From Cronobacter condimenti 1330 (GTDB lineage: Bacteria > Pseudomonadota > Gammaproteobacteria > Enterobacterales > Enterobacteriaceae), in NCBI RefSeq assembly GCF_001277255.1, contig NZ_CP012264.1, forward strand, positions 744,001 through 808,000: a stretch of 64,000 bases of DNA, given 5' to 3'. Shown here piece after piece: positions 8,478-17,098 of this stretch. The notes beneath the pieces were generated by a model. That model was not told the origin of the DNA, ran no database searches, and saw only the letters and a list, made by a program, of their open reading frames with translations. Within the stretch, counting starts at the first letter, position 1, and every line of letters starts with the position of its first letter. Both the position numbers and the translations under genes were made by a program.

Positions 8478-8562
8478 GTAACGGCGGGTGGTGATGCGCT
8501 TACCTGCCTGACGAGTGATATGCCTTTAGGATGATAAGGTGGGTACGCGTAGCGCCCCCACC
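8478..8562. repeat. Intergenic REP-like hairpins between folA and apaH
   Basis: Two imperfect inverted repeats occur here: GGTAACGGCGGGTGG..CTTACCTGCC (about 8478-8508), and GGTGGG (8538-8543) with CCCACC (8557-8562) around a GCG/CGC inner stem. They resemble the short palindromic repeats common between enteric genes. The second may help end apaH transcription. I cannot count copies elsewhere in the genome. Confidence 0.4.
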
Positions 8563-8571
8563 GGTGCGGCA

Positions 8572-9423
8572 TCAGGACGCGACAACCGCCTTGTCTTCGT
8601 CGCCGTCGGTCTGGCGGTTGGAATGCTGAGTGAAAATAGCTTTATCTTCCCAGCGCAGGCAGGTGAGCGTACCGCCCCAGCAGCAACCGGTATCCAGGCC
8701 GTAGATATTTTCCGGCGTACCTTTCCCTTCAAGCGATGCCCAGTGTCCGAAAACAATGGAATAATCCTGTGAAACCGGCCCCGGAATGGCGAACCACGGC
8801 TTTAGCGGCGCGGGCGCGCTTTCCGGGCTCTCTTTGCAGTACATATCCAGTTGCCCGTTCGGGAAGCAAAAACGCATGCGCGTCAACGCATTGGTGATAA
8901 AGCGCAGGCGTGCAAGCCCGGTCAGCTCCGGCGACCAGTTGTTCGGCATATCGCCGTACATCGCATCCAGGAAAAACGGATAGCTGTCGCTTGAAAGCAC
9001 CGCTTCGACATCGCGGGCGCAGGCCTGCGCCGTGGCGAGATCCCACTGCGGCGTAATACCCGCATGGGCCATCACCAGCTTTTTCTCTTCATCAACCTGC
9101 AACAGCGGCTGGCGACGCAGCCAGTTGAGAAGCTCATCGGCATCCGGCGCTTCAAGCAGCGGCGTGACTCTGTCTTTTGGCTTATTACGGCTTATGCCTG
9201 CGAAAACCGCCAGCAGATGCAGATCGTGGTTGCCCAGCACCAGACGAACCGCATCGCCAAGTGAACGGACATAGCGCAGCACTTCCAGAGAGCCAGGGCC
9301 ACGGGCCACCAGATCGCCTGTCAGCCACAGCGTATCTTTACCGGGAGTGAATTCGACCTGCTGTAACAGTGCGACCAGTTCATCGTAGCAACCATGAACG
9401 TCGCCAATCAGATAAGTTGACAT
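8572..9423 (-). CDS. apaH: Diadenosine tetraphosphatase (symmetrical)
   Basis: ApaH hydrolyses Ap4A to two ADP and also decaps Np4-capped RNAs. The metallophosphoesterase motifs are all present near the N-terminus: GDVHGCYDEL (metal-binding Asp and His), GDLVARGPGS and GNHDLH. The Ap4A-type block (MYGDMPNNWSPEL, FGHWASLEG) follows. At 283 residues it is close to the usual 280. It is the last gene of the leftward surA-pdxA-rsmA-apaG-apaH cluster and starts 4 bp after apaG, so it is probably co-translated. The C-terminal tail (DGDEDKAVVAS) is polar and variable. Confidence 0.97.
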   Translation of the reverse strand: MSTYLIGDVHGCYDELVALLQQVEFTPGKDTLWLTGDLVARGPGSLEVLRYVRSLGDAVRLVLGNHDLHLLAVFAGISRNKPKDRVTPLLEAPDADELLNWLRRQPLLQVDEEKKLVMAHAGITPQWDLATAQACARDVEAVLSSDSYPFFLDAMYGDMPNNWSPELTGLARLRFITNALTRMRFCFPNGQLDMYCKESPESAPAPLKPWFAIPGPVSQDYSIVFGHWASLEGKGTPENIYGLDTGCCWGGTLTCLRWEDKAIFTQHSNRQTDGDEDKAVVAS

Positions 9424-9427
9424 CGTA

Positions 9428-9805
9428 TCAGTGAATCAGTGTGGGAACGGCGAGGCGGAAAACCGGGATATCGAGGCGAAAACCGTTACCCTGATCGTCC
9501 ACCATTTCGTAATGGCCTTGCATGGTGCCGAGCGGCGTTTCAATGACCGCGCCGCTGGTGTACTGGTATTCGCCGCCAGGCTGAATATGGGGCTGAACCC
9601 CAACCACGCCTTCACCCTGCACTTCGGTTTCTTTACCGTTACCGTTGGTGATAAGCCAGTAGCGGCCCAGCAACTGAACAGGCGCTCGCCCCAGATTGCG
9701 AACGGTGACGGTATAGGCAAAGACGAAACGCTCATCCTCCGGGGAAGACTGTGCCTCGATATAAACGCTCTGTACCTGTACGCAAACGCGGGGTGAATCA
9801 GCCAT
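9428..9805 (-). CDS. apaG: ApaG (Co2+/Mg2+ efflux-associated) protein
   Basis: ApaG is a small cytoplasmic protein with a fibronectin-III-like beta-sandwich. Its mutants in Salmonella are affected in cobalt resistance and magnesium efflux, but its biochemical role is unsettled. The 125 residues match the family, with the characteristic FAYTVTVRNLGRAPVQLLGRYW and the conserved glycine-rich VVGVQPHIQPGGEYQYTSG. The gene sits 2 bp after rsmA and 4 bp before apaH, consistent with one transcript. Confidence 0.95.
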   Translation of the reverse strand: MADSPRVCVQVQSVYIEAQSSPEDERFVFAYTVTVRNLGRAPVQLLGRYWLITNGNGKETEVQGEGVVGVQPHIQPGGEYQYTSGAVIETPLGTMQGHYEMVDDQGNGFRLDIPVFRLAVPTLIH

Positions 9806-9807
9806 GT

Positions 9808-10629
9808 TTAGCTCTCCTTCGAGGGCGGATTATCAGCTAAATAGTTTGCCATCTGGCAATACTGCGCAACAGAAATATTCTCGGCGCGCATGGCCGGGTC
9901 GATGCCGAGCGATGTCAGCACATCCGGGCTAAACACATTGCCGAGGCTGTTACGAATCGTTTTACGGCGCTGGTTAAACGCTTCGGTGGTGAGGCGGCTT
10001 AACAGGCGCAGCTCTTTGACCGGATGCGGCGGCGTGACATGAGGCACAAGACGCACCACGGCGGAATCCACTTTAGGCGGCGGCGTAAAGGCGCTCGGCG
10101 GAACTTCCAGCACCGGGATGACCTGACAGAAATATTGCGCCATCACGCTCAGGCGACCATACGCCTTACTGTTCGGCCCCGCAACCAGACGATTCACCAC
10201 TTCTTTTTGCAGCATGAAATGCATGTCGGCAATCGCATCAGTATAGCTAAAGAGGTGGAACATCAGTGGGGTAGAGATGTTGTAGGGCAGGTTGCCAAAC
10301 ACGCGCAGCGGTTGACCCATTTTCTCCGACAGTTCGCCAAAGTTCATGGTCATGGCATCCTGCTGATAAATCGTCAGCTTCGGGCCGAGGAACGGATGCG
10401 TTTGCAGACGCGCGGCGAGATCGCGGTCCAGCTCAATCACCGTGAGCTGGTCAAGGCGTTCGCCTACCGGTTCGGTTAACGCGGCGAGGCCTGGGCCGAT
10501 TTCTACCATCGCCTGGCCTTTCTGCGGGTTAATAGCGGAGACGATGCTTTCTATAACGAATTGATCGTTAAGAAAGTTTTGCCCGAAACGTTTGCGGGCG
10601 AGATGGCCCTGATGGACTCGATTATTCAT
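9808..10629 (-). CDS. rsmA: 16S rRNA (adenine1518/1519-N6)-dimethyltransferase
   Basis: RsmA (KsgA) dimethylates two adjacent adenines in the 3' terminal helix of 16S rRNA during late 30S assembly; its loss gives kasugamycin resistance. The 273-residue product shows RKRFGQNFLND at the N-terminus, the SAM-binding VEIGPGLAALTEP and the catalytic NLPYNIS motif (about residue 113), and the C-terminal helical domain with FNQRRKTIRNSL. It overlaps the end of pdxA by 4 bp (ATGA), indicating coupled translation. Confidence 0.98.
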   Translation of the reverse strand: MNNRVHQGHLARKRFGQNFLNDQFVIESIVSAINPQKGQAMVEIGPGLAALTEPVGERLDQLTVIELDRDLAARLQTHPFLGPKLTIYQQDAMTMNFGELSEKMGQPLRVFGNLPYNISTPLMFHLFSYTDAIADMHFMLQKEVVNRLVAGPNSKAYGRLSVMAQYFCQVIPVLEVPPSAFTPPPKVDSAVVRLVPHVTPPHPVKELRLLSRLTTEAFNQRRKTIRNSLGNVFSPDVLTSLGIDPAMRAENISVAQYCQMANYLADNPPSKES

Positions 10630-11621
10630 TGATTCTTACTGTTCACAATCATGCTGATGGCGAGATTAAGCGCCGTAATAAAACTGCCGACGCTGGCATT
10701 TCCAGACCCTGCCAGCTCCAGCGCGGTGCCGTGATCGACCGACGTGCGGATAAAGGGCAGACCGAGCGTTATGTTTACTGCGCGGCCAAATCCCTGGTAT
10801 TTTAGCACGGGCAGGCCTTGATCGTGGTACATCGCCAGTACGGCGTCGGCGTTTTCGAGGTATTTGGGCTGAAAAAGGGTGTCAGCTGGCAGTGGGCCGG
10901 TCAGTTGCATTCCGCGGGCGCGCATCGCGTCCAGCACCGGAATAATCGTCTCGATCTCTTCGGTGCCCATATGGCCGCCTTCACCCGCGTGCGGATTGAG
11001 CCCGCAGACCAACACATGCGGATTCGCAATGCCGAATTTGCTTTGCAGGTCGTGGTGCAGCGTCGTCAGAATGTGACGAAGAAGGTCTGGCGTGATGGCC
11101 TCAGCAACGGCTTTCAGTGGCAGATGCGTGGTCACCAGCGCGACGCGTAGCGCTTCGGTGGCGAGCATCATGACGACTTTTTCGCTGCCGGAGCGCGCTT
11201 CAAAAAATTCGGTATGGCCGGTAAACGGAATGCCCGCGTCATTGATAATGCCCTTATGCACCGGCCCGGTCACGAGCGCGTCGAATTCGCCATTCAGGCA
11301 GCCGTCGCAGGCGCGCGCCAGGGTTTCCACCACATAAACGCCGTTCGCCGTATCCAGCGTACCGGGGATAACCGGCGTCTGCAGCATAACTGGCAAAAGC
11401 GTGAGCGTGCCCGCCGGTTGGGGCGTGGCGGGCTTATCAGATGAGAAGGGCAACAGCGAGAGCGGTAAACCGAGCTGCGCTGCCCGTGCCGTAAGAAGCG
11501 TCGGATCAGCGCAGACGACCAGTTGTGCAGGCCAGGCGCGCTGCGCCAGTTCTACTACCAGGTCGGGGCCAATCCCGGCTGGTTCGCCGGGAGTAATGAC
11601 CACGCGGGGTGTTTTTACCAT
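10626..11621 (-). CDS. pdxA: 4-hydroxythreonine-4-phosphate dehydrogenase
   Basis: PdxA oxidises 4-phosphohydroxy-L-threonine with NAD(P) in de novo pyridoxal phosphate synthesis. The 331-residue protein opens with the diagnostic VVITPGEPAGIGPDL. It carries the metal and substrate block TGPVHKGIINDAG..FTGHTEFFEA, and ends with the conserved NITLGLPFIRTSVDHGTALELAG. Its ATG shares one base with the surA stop codon and its stop overlaps the rsmA start, so it sits tightly within the surA-apaH operon. Confidence 0.98.
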   Translation of the reverse strand: MVKTPRVVITPGEPAGIGPDLVVELAQRAWPAQLVVCADPTLLTARAAQLGLPLSLLPFSSDKPATPQPAGTLTLLPVMLQTPVIPGTLDTANGVYVVETLARACDGCLNGEFDALVTGPVHKGIINDAGIPFTGHTEFFEARSGSEKVVMMLATEALRVALVTTHLPLKAVAEAITPDLLRHILTTLHHDLQSKFGIANPHVLVCGLNPHAGEGGHMGTEEIETIIPVLDAMRARGMQLTGPLPADTLFQPKYLENADAVLAMYHDQGLPVLKYQGFGRAVNITLGLPFIRTSVDHGTALELAGSGNASVGSFITALNLAISMIVNSKNQ

Positions 11622-12907
11622 CAGTTGCTCAGAATTTTCACGTAAGCGCTGGCGCGTTGTTCCTGCATCCAGGTCGCTGCTTCTTCAGAGAATTTACGGT
11701 TAAACAGCATCCGGTAAGCGCGATCTTTCTGCGCCGCGTCGGTGCGGTCACTCTTACGGGTATCAAGCAGCTCAATGAGATGCCAGCCGAAAGAGGAGTG
11801 CACTGGCGAGCTCATTTGGCCTTTGTTGAGGTTCATCAGCGCATCGCGGAACGCCGGATCGTAAACGTCCGCTGCCGCCCAGCCGAGATCCCCGCCCTGG
11901 TTAGCCGAACCCGGATCCTGAGAGAATTCGCGTGCGGCCTGAGCGAAAGTGGTTTTCCCGCTCTTAATATCCGCTGCTATCTCTTCAAGCTTCTGACGTG
12001 CCTGCTGATCGGTCATGATCGGCGACGGTTTAAGCAGAATGTGGCGGGCATGGACTTCGGTTACCGACACGGTCTGGGACTGGCCGCGCAGATCGTTAAC
12101 TTTAATGATATGGAAGCCGACGCCTGAACGGATAGGGCCAATAACATCGCCTTTCTTCGCGGTGCTCAGCGCCTGCGCGAACACGGAAGGCAGCTCCTGA
12201 ATACGGCCCCAGCCCATCTGGCCGCCTTTCAGCGCCTGCTGGTCAGCGGAATAGGTCATCGCCAGCTTGCCAAAATCGCTGCCGTTACGCGCCTGGTCGA
12301 TAATCGAGCGCGCCTGGGTTTCTGCTTCGCTGACCTGATCGGCGGTCGGGTTTTCCGGCAGCGGGATCAGGATGTGGCTCAGGTTCAGCTCGGTGCTGGC
12401 GTCGTTTTGATTGCCCACCTGCTCAGCCAGCGTTTCGACTTCCTGCGGCAGAATAGTGACGCGACGGCGCACTTCGTTATTGCGGACTTCAGAGATGATC
12501 ATCTCTTTACGGATCTGCGCGCGATAGGTGTTGTAGTTCAGGCCATCATAGGCCAGGCGGCTACGCATCTGATCGAGCGTCATGTTGTTTTGTTTGGCGA
12601 TATTCGCGATGGCCTGATCCAACTGCTCATCACTGATTTTCACGCCCATTTTCTGGCCCATCTGAAGCATTATCTGATCCATAATCAGACGTTCCAGAAT
12701 TTGATGACGCAGCGTGCTGTCATCCGGGAGCTGCTGGCCTGCCTGGTTTGCATTCAGCTTTACTGACTGCATGAGGCCATCAACGTCACTTTCCAGTACC
12801 ACGCCGTTGTTCACGACGGCTGCAACTTTATCGACAACCTGCGGAGCAGCGAAGCTGGTATTCACCACCAGGGTGATACCGAGAAGCAGCGTTTTCCAGT
12901 TCTTCAT
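11621..12907 (-). CDS. surA: Periplasmic chaperone and peptidyl-prolyl isomerase
   Basis: SurA escorts unfolded outer-membrane proteins, LptD among them, across the periplasm to the BAM complex. The protein has 428 residues, as in E. coli. It has a Sec signal peptide (cleavage after TSFA), an N-terminal chaperone domain, two parvulin domains (about residues 170-270, SHILIPLP.., and 280-380, ARHILLKPSP..), and a C-terminal helix completing the chaperone module. It is the first gene after lptD; the two are separated by 53 bp and are commonly co-transcribed, which links the chaperone to a main client. Confidence 0.97.
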   Translation of the reverse strand: MKNWKTLLLGITLVVNTSFAAPQVVDKVAAVVNNGVVLESDVDGLMQSVKLNANQAGQQLPDDSTLRHQILERLIMDQIMLQMGQKMGVKISDEQLDQAIANIAKQNNMTLDQMRSRLAYDGLNYNTYRAQIRKEMIISEVRNNEVRRRVTILPQEVETLAEQVGNQNDASTELNLSHILIPLPENPTADQVSEAETQARSIIDQARNGSDFGKLAMTYSADQQALKGGQMGWGRIQELPSVFAQALSTAKKGDVIGPIRSGVGFHIIKVNDLRGQSQTVSVTEVHARHILLKPSPIMTDQQARQKLEEIAADIKSGKTTFAQAAREFSQDPGSANQGGDLGWAAADVYDPAFRDALMNLNKGQMSSPVHSSFGWHLIELLDTRKSDRTDAAQKDRAYRMLFNRKFSEEAATWMQEQRASAYVKILSN

Positions 12908-12960
12908 ACCTTTTCCATTTCGTTTAACCGCAAAGCGGAGGATGTTTCAAAACCTGAGCA

Positions 12961-15324
12961 TTACATGGCGCGTTGATACGGCAGAATGTTCGAGCGCAGC
13001 ATCTGCTGGGTGCCGAGACCGTAATTGGAGCTCAGGCCGCGCAGCTCGATGTTGAAGCCGATGACATCGTCGTATTTGCTCTTATTGAGTTCCCAACCGT
13101 TGATTTTCCGCTCATAACCGACGCGGATGGCATAACAGCAGGAGTTGTACTGCAGGCCGAGCATCTGATCGGCTGCCGCATTGGCGTTGGTATCGTAGTA
13201 ATACGCGCCCACGACTGACCAGCGATCCATAATCGGCCAGCTTGCCGTCATGCCGACCTGGTTAATACCGTCTTTATACTGTTCTGCCGTCGCATAGGAG
13301 GGCAGCGTCGCCTGGATGTATTCCGGGCTGGCGTAACGATAGTTCAACTGCACCACGCGATCATCATCACGATGATATTCGAGTACGCCGTTGCCGGTCG
13401 CGATGCTATCAAGACGCGCGTCGTACTGCACGCCGCCGCGCAGGCCCCAGCGATCGCTGATACGCCAGTAGGTATCGCCTGCCCATACCATCGAGCCGGT
13501 ATCCTGATTCTTCTCCCGGTTGATGTTGTCATCGCCGGTGCGCGACTGGGTGAAGTAGTAGATTTGACCTACAGAAACGTTAAAACGTTCCACAGAGGCG
13601 TCATCATAAATACGCGACGTGACGCCGGTCGTGACCTGGTTTGCGGAAGCGATACGGTCAAGGCCGCCGTAAGTACGGTCGCGGAACAGGCCGGAATAGT
13701 CAGACTGCAGCAGGGAGGAGTCGTAGTTATTGATGGCGCTCTGATCGCGATACGGCACGTAGAGATATTGCGCGCGCGGCTCCAGCGTCTGGGTAAAACC
13801 ATTGCCGATAAGGCCCACGTCACGCTCGAAGACCATTTTGCCGTCGAGCTTGAACTGCGGCATCACGCGGTTAACTGAGTCTTCCAGTTTATTGGCTGCT
13901 TCGTTGTTACCGCCTCGATAGGCCTGATAGCGCTCAAGGTTATCCTGCTGGTAGTGCGTTGCCAGCAGTTTCGCTTCGGCATTCAGGCTGCCCCAGTCGT
14001 TGGACATCGGCAGGGTGATGGTCGGCTCAAGGTGCAGTCGCGTCGCTTCCGGCAGGTTTTCGTTAACGTTAGTAAAGCGGACCGCCTGGGTATACAGGCG
14101 CATGTCGAACGGACCAACATCGTTCTGATAGAAATTGACGTCAAGCTGGGGCTCGGCGCGGTAAGCGTTACCGCGTGTAGTGTCAAACACCTGAAACTGA
14201 CGGGCAGACAGCGTGGCGTCAAAATCTTGCACCGCGTAACCTACGCTGAAGTATTGCGTGGCGTAGCCGTCGGTGCTTGACCCGTATTTAGAGTCAAAAT
14301 CGTTAAAGTAGTTAGTGTCGCTGACTTTGGTGTAGTTAACGCTAAAGCGCCACACCTGGTCCATCACGCCGCCATGCTGCCAGTAGTAGAGCCAGCGATG
14401 CTTGGAATCCATCTCCGGATGCTCGTCCTGATAGACGTTATCAGACGGCAGATAATCGAACTCCATCAGGCCCGCGCCTGCATGGGTCAGATAACGGAAT
14501 TCGTTCTGCCACTGAACATTGCCGCGCTTATGAATGTAATGCGGTGTAATGGTGGCATCGAAGTTCGGCGCGATGTTCCAGTAGTACGGTAAAGAGAACT
14601 CGAAATAGTTAGTGGTGCTGTATTTCGCATTCGGAATCAGGAAGCCTGAGCGGCGTTTGTCACCCACCGGCAATTGCAGATAAGGGCTGTAGAATACCGG
14701 CACCGGGCCGAGTTTAAAGCGAGCATTCCAGATCTCGGCAACCTGCTCTTCACGATCGTGAATCACCTCGCTACCCACGACGCTCCAGGTATCGGAACCC
14801 GGCAGACACGACGTGAAGGAGCCGTTTTCCAGGATGGTGTAGCGGTTGTCGCCGCGCTGTTTCATCAGATCCGCTTTACCGCGGCCCTGACGTCCCACCA
14901 TCTGGTAGTCACCTTCCCAGACATTCGTATCTTTCGTATTTAAATTTGCCCACGCTTTAGGACCTTTCAGGATGACCTGATTGTCATCATAGTGCACATT
15001 ACCCAGGGCATCGACCGTGCGCACAGGTGCTGGCTGGCCTTCCGCTTGTTTCTGATGAAGTTGCACTTCATCTGCCTGCAGGCGACCGTTACCTTGCTGA
15101 ATATCCACATTACCGGTAAACACCGCGTCGTCCGGGTAGTTACCTTTAGCGTGATCGGCGTTAATGGTCACCGGCAACTGGTTAGGTTCGCCCTGCACCA
15201 GAGGACGGTTATAGGTGGGAATGCCAAGCTTACATTGAGAAGCAAGATCGGCAGCCATGCCTTGTTGGCTGTAAAGGGCTGTGCCAATCATGGTGGCCAG
15301 CAAGGTGGGAATACGTTTTTTCAT
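12961..15324 (-). CDS. lptD: LPS-assembly outer-membrane protein
   Basis: LptD, with LptE, inserts lipopolysaccharide into the outer leaflet of the outer membrane and is essential. I place the start at 15324 (MKKRIPTLLATMIG), nine codons inside the longest open frame, because this matches the family and gives a proper signal peptide cut near QGMAA. That makes 787 residues against 784 in E. coli. The mature N-terminus is the periplasmic OstA/LptA-like jellyroll. The rest is a 26-strand barrel rich in alternating aromatic strands. The cysteines for the paired disulfides are present: one in DLASQC, one in FTSCLPG and an adjacent pair in NSCCYA. It diverges from djlA across 183 bp. Confidence 0.97.
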   Translation of the reverse strand: MKKRIPTLLATMIGTALYSQQGMAADLASQCKLGIPTYNRPLVQGEPNQLPVTINADHAKGNYPDDAVFTGNVDIQQGNGRLQADEVQLHQKQAEGQPAPVRTVDALGNVHYDDNQVILKGPKAWANLNTKDTNVWEGDYQMVGRQGRGKADLMKQRGDNRYTILENGSFTSCLPGSDTWSVVGSEVIHDREEQVAEIWNARFKLGPVPVFYSPYLQLPVGDKRRSGFLIPNAKYSTTNYFEFSLPYYWNIAPNFDATITPHYIHKRGNVQWQNEFRYLTHAGAGLMEFDYLPSDNVYQDEHPEMDSKHRWLYYWQHGGVMDQVWRFSVNYTKVSDTNYFNDFDSKYGSSTDGYATQYFSVGYAVQDFDATLSARQFQVFDTTRGNAYRAEPQLDVNFYQNDVGPFDMRLYTQAVRFTNVNENLPEATRLHLEPTITLPMSNDWGSLNAEAKLLATHYQQDNLERYQAYRGGNNEAANKLEDSVNRVMPQFKLDGKMVFERDVGLIGNGFTQTLEPRAQYLYVPYRDQSAINNYDSSLLQSDYSGLFRDRTYGGLDRIASANQVTTGVTSRIYDDASVERFNVSVGQIYYFTQSRTGDDNINREKNQDTGSMVWAGDTYWRISDRWGLRGGVQYDARLDSIATGNGVLEYHRDDDRVVQLNYRYASPEYIQATLPSYATAEQYKDGINQVGMTASWPIMDRWSVVGAYYYDTNANAAADQMLGLQYNSCCYAIRVGYERKINGWELNKSKYDDVIGFNIELRGLSSNYGLGTQQMLRSNILPYQRAM

Positions 15325-15507
15325 ACGAGTTATTCGTGGTTCCGTCATCAATGGCTTCGCGTCGGCAAACGGTCAGAGACTAACTTACTCATCACTACAG
15401 CGCCAGTGTTATCCTGTCTGCTTTTCTGCCTGCCGGTTAGGCACCGCTTTGAATGGCAGGTATGATAAAGGAATTTCTGGCTGACGGCATGACGATTTGG
15501 GGAGTAT

Positions 15508-16320
15508 ATGCAGTATTGGGGAAAACTGATTGGAGGACTCACCGGACTGCTGCTCGGCGGTGGAGTCTGGGGCGTCATCCTCGGCCTGGTCATCGGGCAT
15601 ATGATAGACAAAGCGCGCAGCCGCCGTACCGTCTGGTTCACCAGCCAGCAGGAACGTCAGTCGCTTTTCTTCGCCACCACGTTTGAAGTGATGGGACATC
15701 TGACCAAATCGAAAGGTCGTGTCACCGAAGCCGATATCCAGGTGGCGACGCAATTTATGGACCGCATGAACCTGCATGGGGCGTCAAGAGATGCGGCCCG
15801 CAACGCGTTTCGCGTCGGCAAGGAACATGGCTATCCGCTGCGTGATAAAATGCGTCAGCTGCGCAGCGTCTGTTTTGGCCGCTTCGATCTGATTCGGATG
15901 TTTCTGGAAATTCAGATCCAGACCGCCTTCGCCGATGGCTCGCTGCACCCGAAAGAGCGCGACGTGCTGTATGTGATTGGCGAAGAGCTGGGGATTTCCC
16001 GTATGCAGTTCGATCAGTTTCTGCGCATGATGCAGGGCGGCGCGCAGTTCGGCGGCGGCCAGCACTCTTACCAGCAGGGCGATCCGCAGCAGGCGCAGCG
16101 CGCGCCGACGCTTGAAGATGCCTGCAGCGTGCTGGGCGTAAAAACCACCGACGACGCCACTACCATCAAGCGGGCGTACCGTAAGCTGATGGGCGAGCAT
16201 CACCCGGATAAACTGGTGGCGAAAGGGCTACCGCCGCAGATGATGCAAATGGCGCAGCAGAAGGCGCAGGAAATCCAGAAAGCCTACGACATGATCAAAA
16301 CGGCGAAAGGCTTTCGTTGA
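15508..16320 (+). CDS. djlA: Membrane-anchored DnaJ-like co-chaperone
   Basis: DjlA is an inner-membrane J-protein that stimulates DnaK and, when overproduced, activates Rcs signalling. The 270-residue product starts with one glycine-rich transmembrane segment (residues about 6-31, GGLTGLLLGGG..), known in this family to dimerise. A TerB-like helical domain follows, then a glutamine/glycine-rich linker (about 178-200). The C-terminal J domain carries the HPD motif (HHPDKL). The gene stands alone, divergent from lptD, with a terminator after it. Confidence 0.97.
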   Translation: MQYWGKLIGGLTGLLLGGGVWGVILGLVIGHMIDKARSRRTVWFTSQQERQSLFFATTFEVMGHLTKSKGRVTEADIQVATQFMDRMNLHGASRDAARNAFRVGKEHGYPLRDKMRQLRSVCFGRFDLIRMFLEIQIQTAFADGSLHPKERDVLYVIGEELGISRMQFDQFLRMMQGGAQFGGGQHSYQQGDPQQAQRAPTLEDACSVLGVKTTDDATTIKRAYRKLMGEHHPDKLVAKGLPPQMMQMAQQKAQEIQKAYDMIKTAKGFR

Positions 16321-16354
16321 TTGCATCGCAAGCTGTCACCGTTGGGCCATACAT

Positions 16355-16386
16355 AAAAAAGAGACGCACGGGCGTCTCTTTTCTTT
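16355..16386. terminator. Bidirectional terminator between djlA and rluA
   Basis: GAGACGC (16361-16367) and GCGTCTC (16372-16378) form a stem with loop ACGG. Six A precede it and T-rich sequence follows, so both converging genes can use it. Confidence 0.88.
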
Positions 16387-16429
16387 TCATCTCACGTTAG
16401 CTTGCGCGCGAGTTTGCCTCGTAAGCGCC

Positions 16430-17086
16430 TTAGAAATCCGCAGGCGCGCGGAACGTCATCGGCGTGCCGTACGCCGGGTGCGTAATCGTCAGTTGCTCGG
16501 CATGCAGCAACAGGCGCGGCGCGCGGGCGAGCGCCTCGGGGGTTGCGTAAAACTTATCCCCGAGAATAGGGTGACCCAGCGCCATCATATGCACACGCAG
16601 CTGATGCGAACGACCGGTAATCGGTTTTAGCAGCACGCGGGCGGTATTATCCTCCGCATACGCCAGCACCGCATACTCGGTTTGCGCGGCCTTGCCCGTT
16701 TCGAAGCAAACCTTCTGCTTCGGCCGGTTCGGCCAGTCGCAAATCAACGGCAAATCCACAACACCTTCCGCCTTTTCCGGGTGGCCCCAGATACGCGCCA
16801 CGTACTGCTTTTTCGGCTCACGCTCGCGGAACTGCCGCTTAAGCTCGCGCTCCGCGGCTTTGGTCAACGCGACCGCAATCACCCCGCTGGTGGCCATATC
16901 GAGGCGATGCACCGATTCCGCGCCAGGGAAATCGCGCTGAATACGGGTCATCACGCTGTCTTTATGCTCGTCGAGCCGTCCAGGCACGGAGAGCAGACCG
17001 CTTGGCTTATTGACCACCATGATGTGCTCATCCTGATAAAGAATGTGCAGCCAGGGATACTGTGGCGGGTTATAGGCGTCCAGCAT
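16430..17086 (-). CDS. rluA: Dual-specificity 23S rRNA (U746)/tRNA (U32) pseudouridine synthase
   Basis: RluA converts uridine to pseudouridine at position 746 of 23S rRNA and position 32 of several tRNAs. The 218-residue protein has the RluA-family catalytic motif HRLDMATSG (catalytic Asp) around residue 64, the preceding VVNKPSGLLSVPGR, and the later GRSHQLRVHM motif. It starts 12 bp after the stop of rapA and is probably co-transcribed with it. Confidence 0.96.
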   Translation of the reverse strand: MLDAYNPPQYPWLHILYQDEHIMVVNKPSGLLSVPGRLDEHKDSVMTRIQRDFPGAESVHRLDMATSGVIAVALTKAAERELKRQFREREPKKQYVARIWGHPEKAEGVVDLPLICDWPNRPKQKVCFETGKAAQTEYAVLAYAEDNTARVLLKPITGRSHQLRVHMMALGHPILGDKFYATPEALARAPRLLLHAEQLTITHPAYGTPMTFRAPADF

Positions 17087-17098
17087 GTTTTGCTCCGG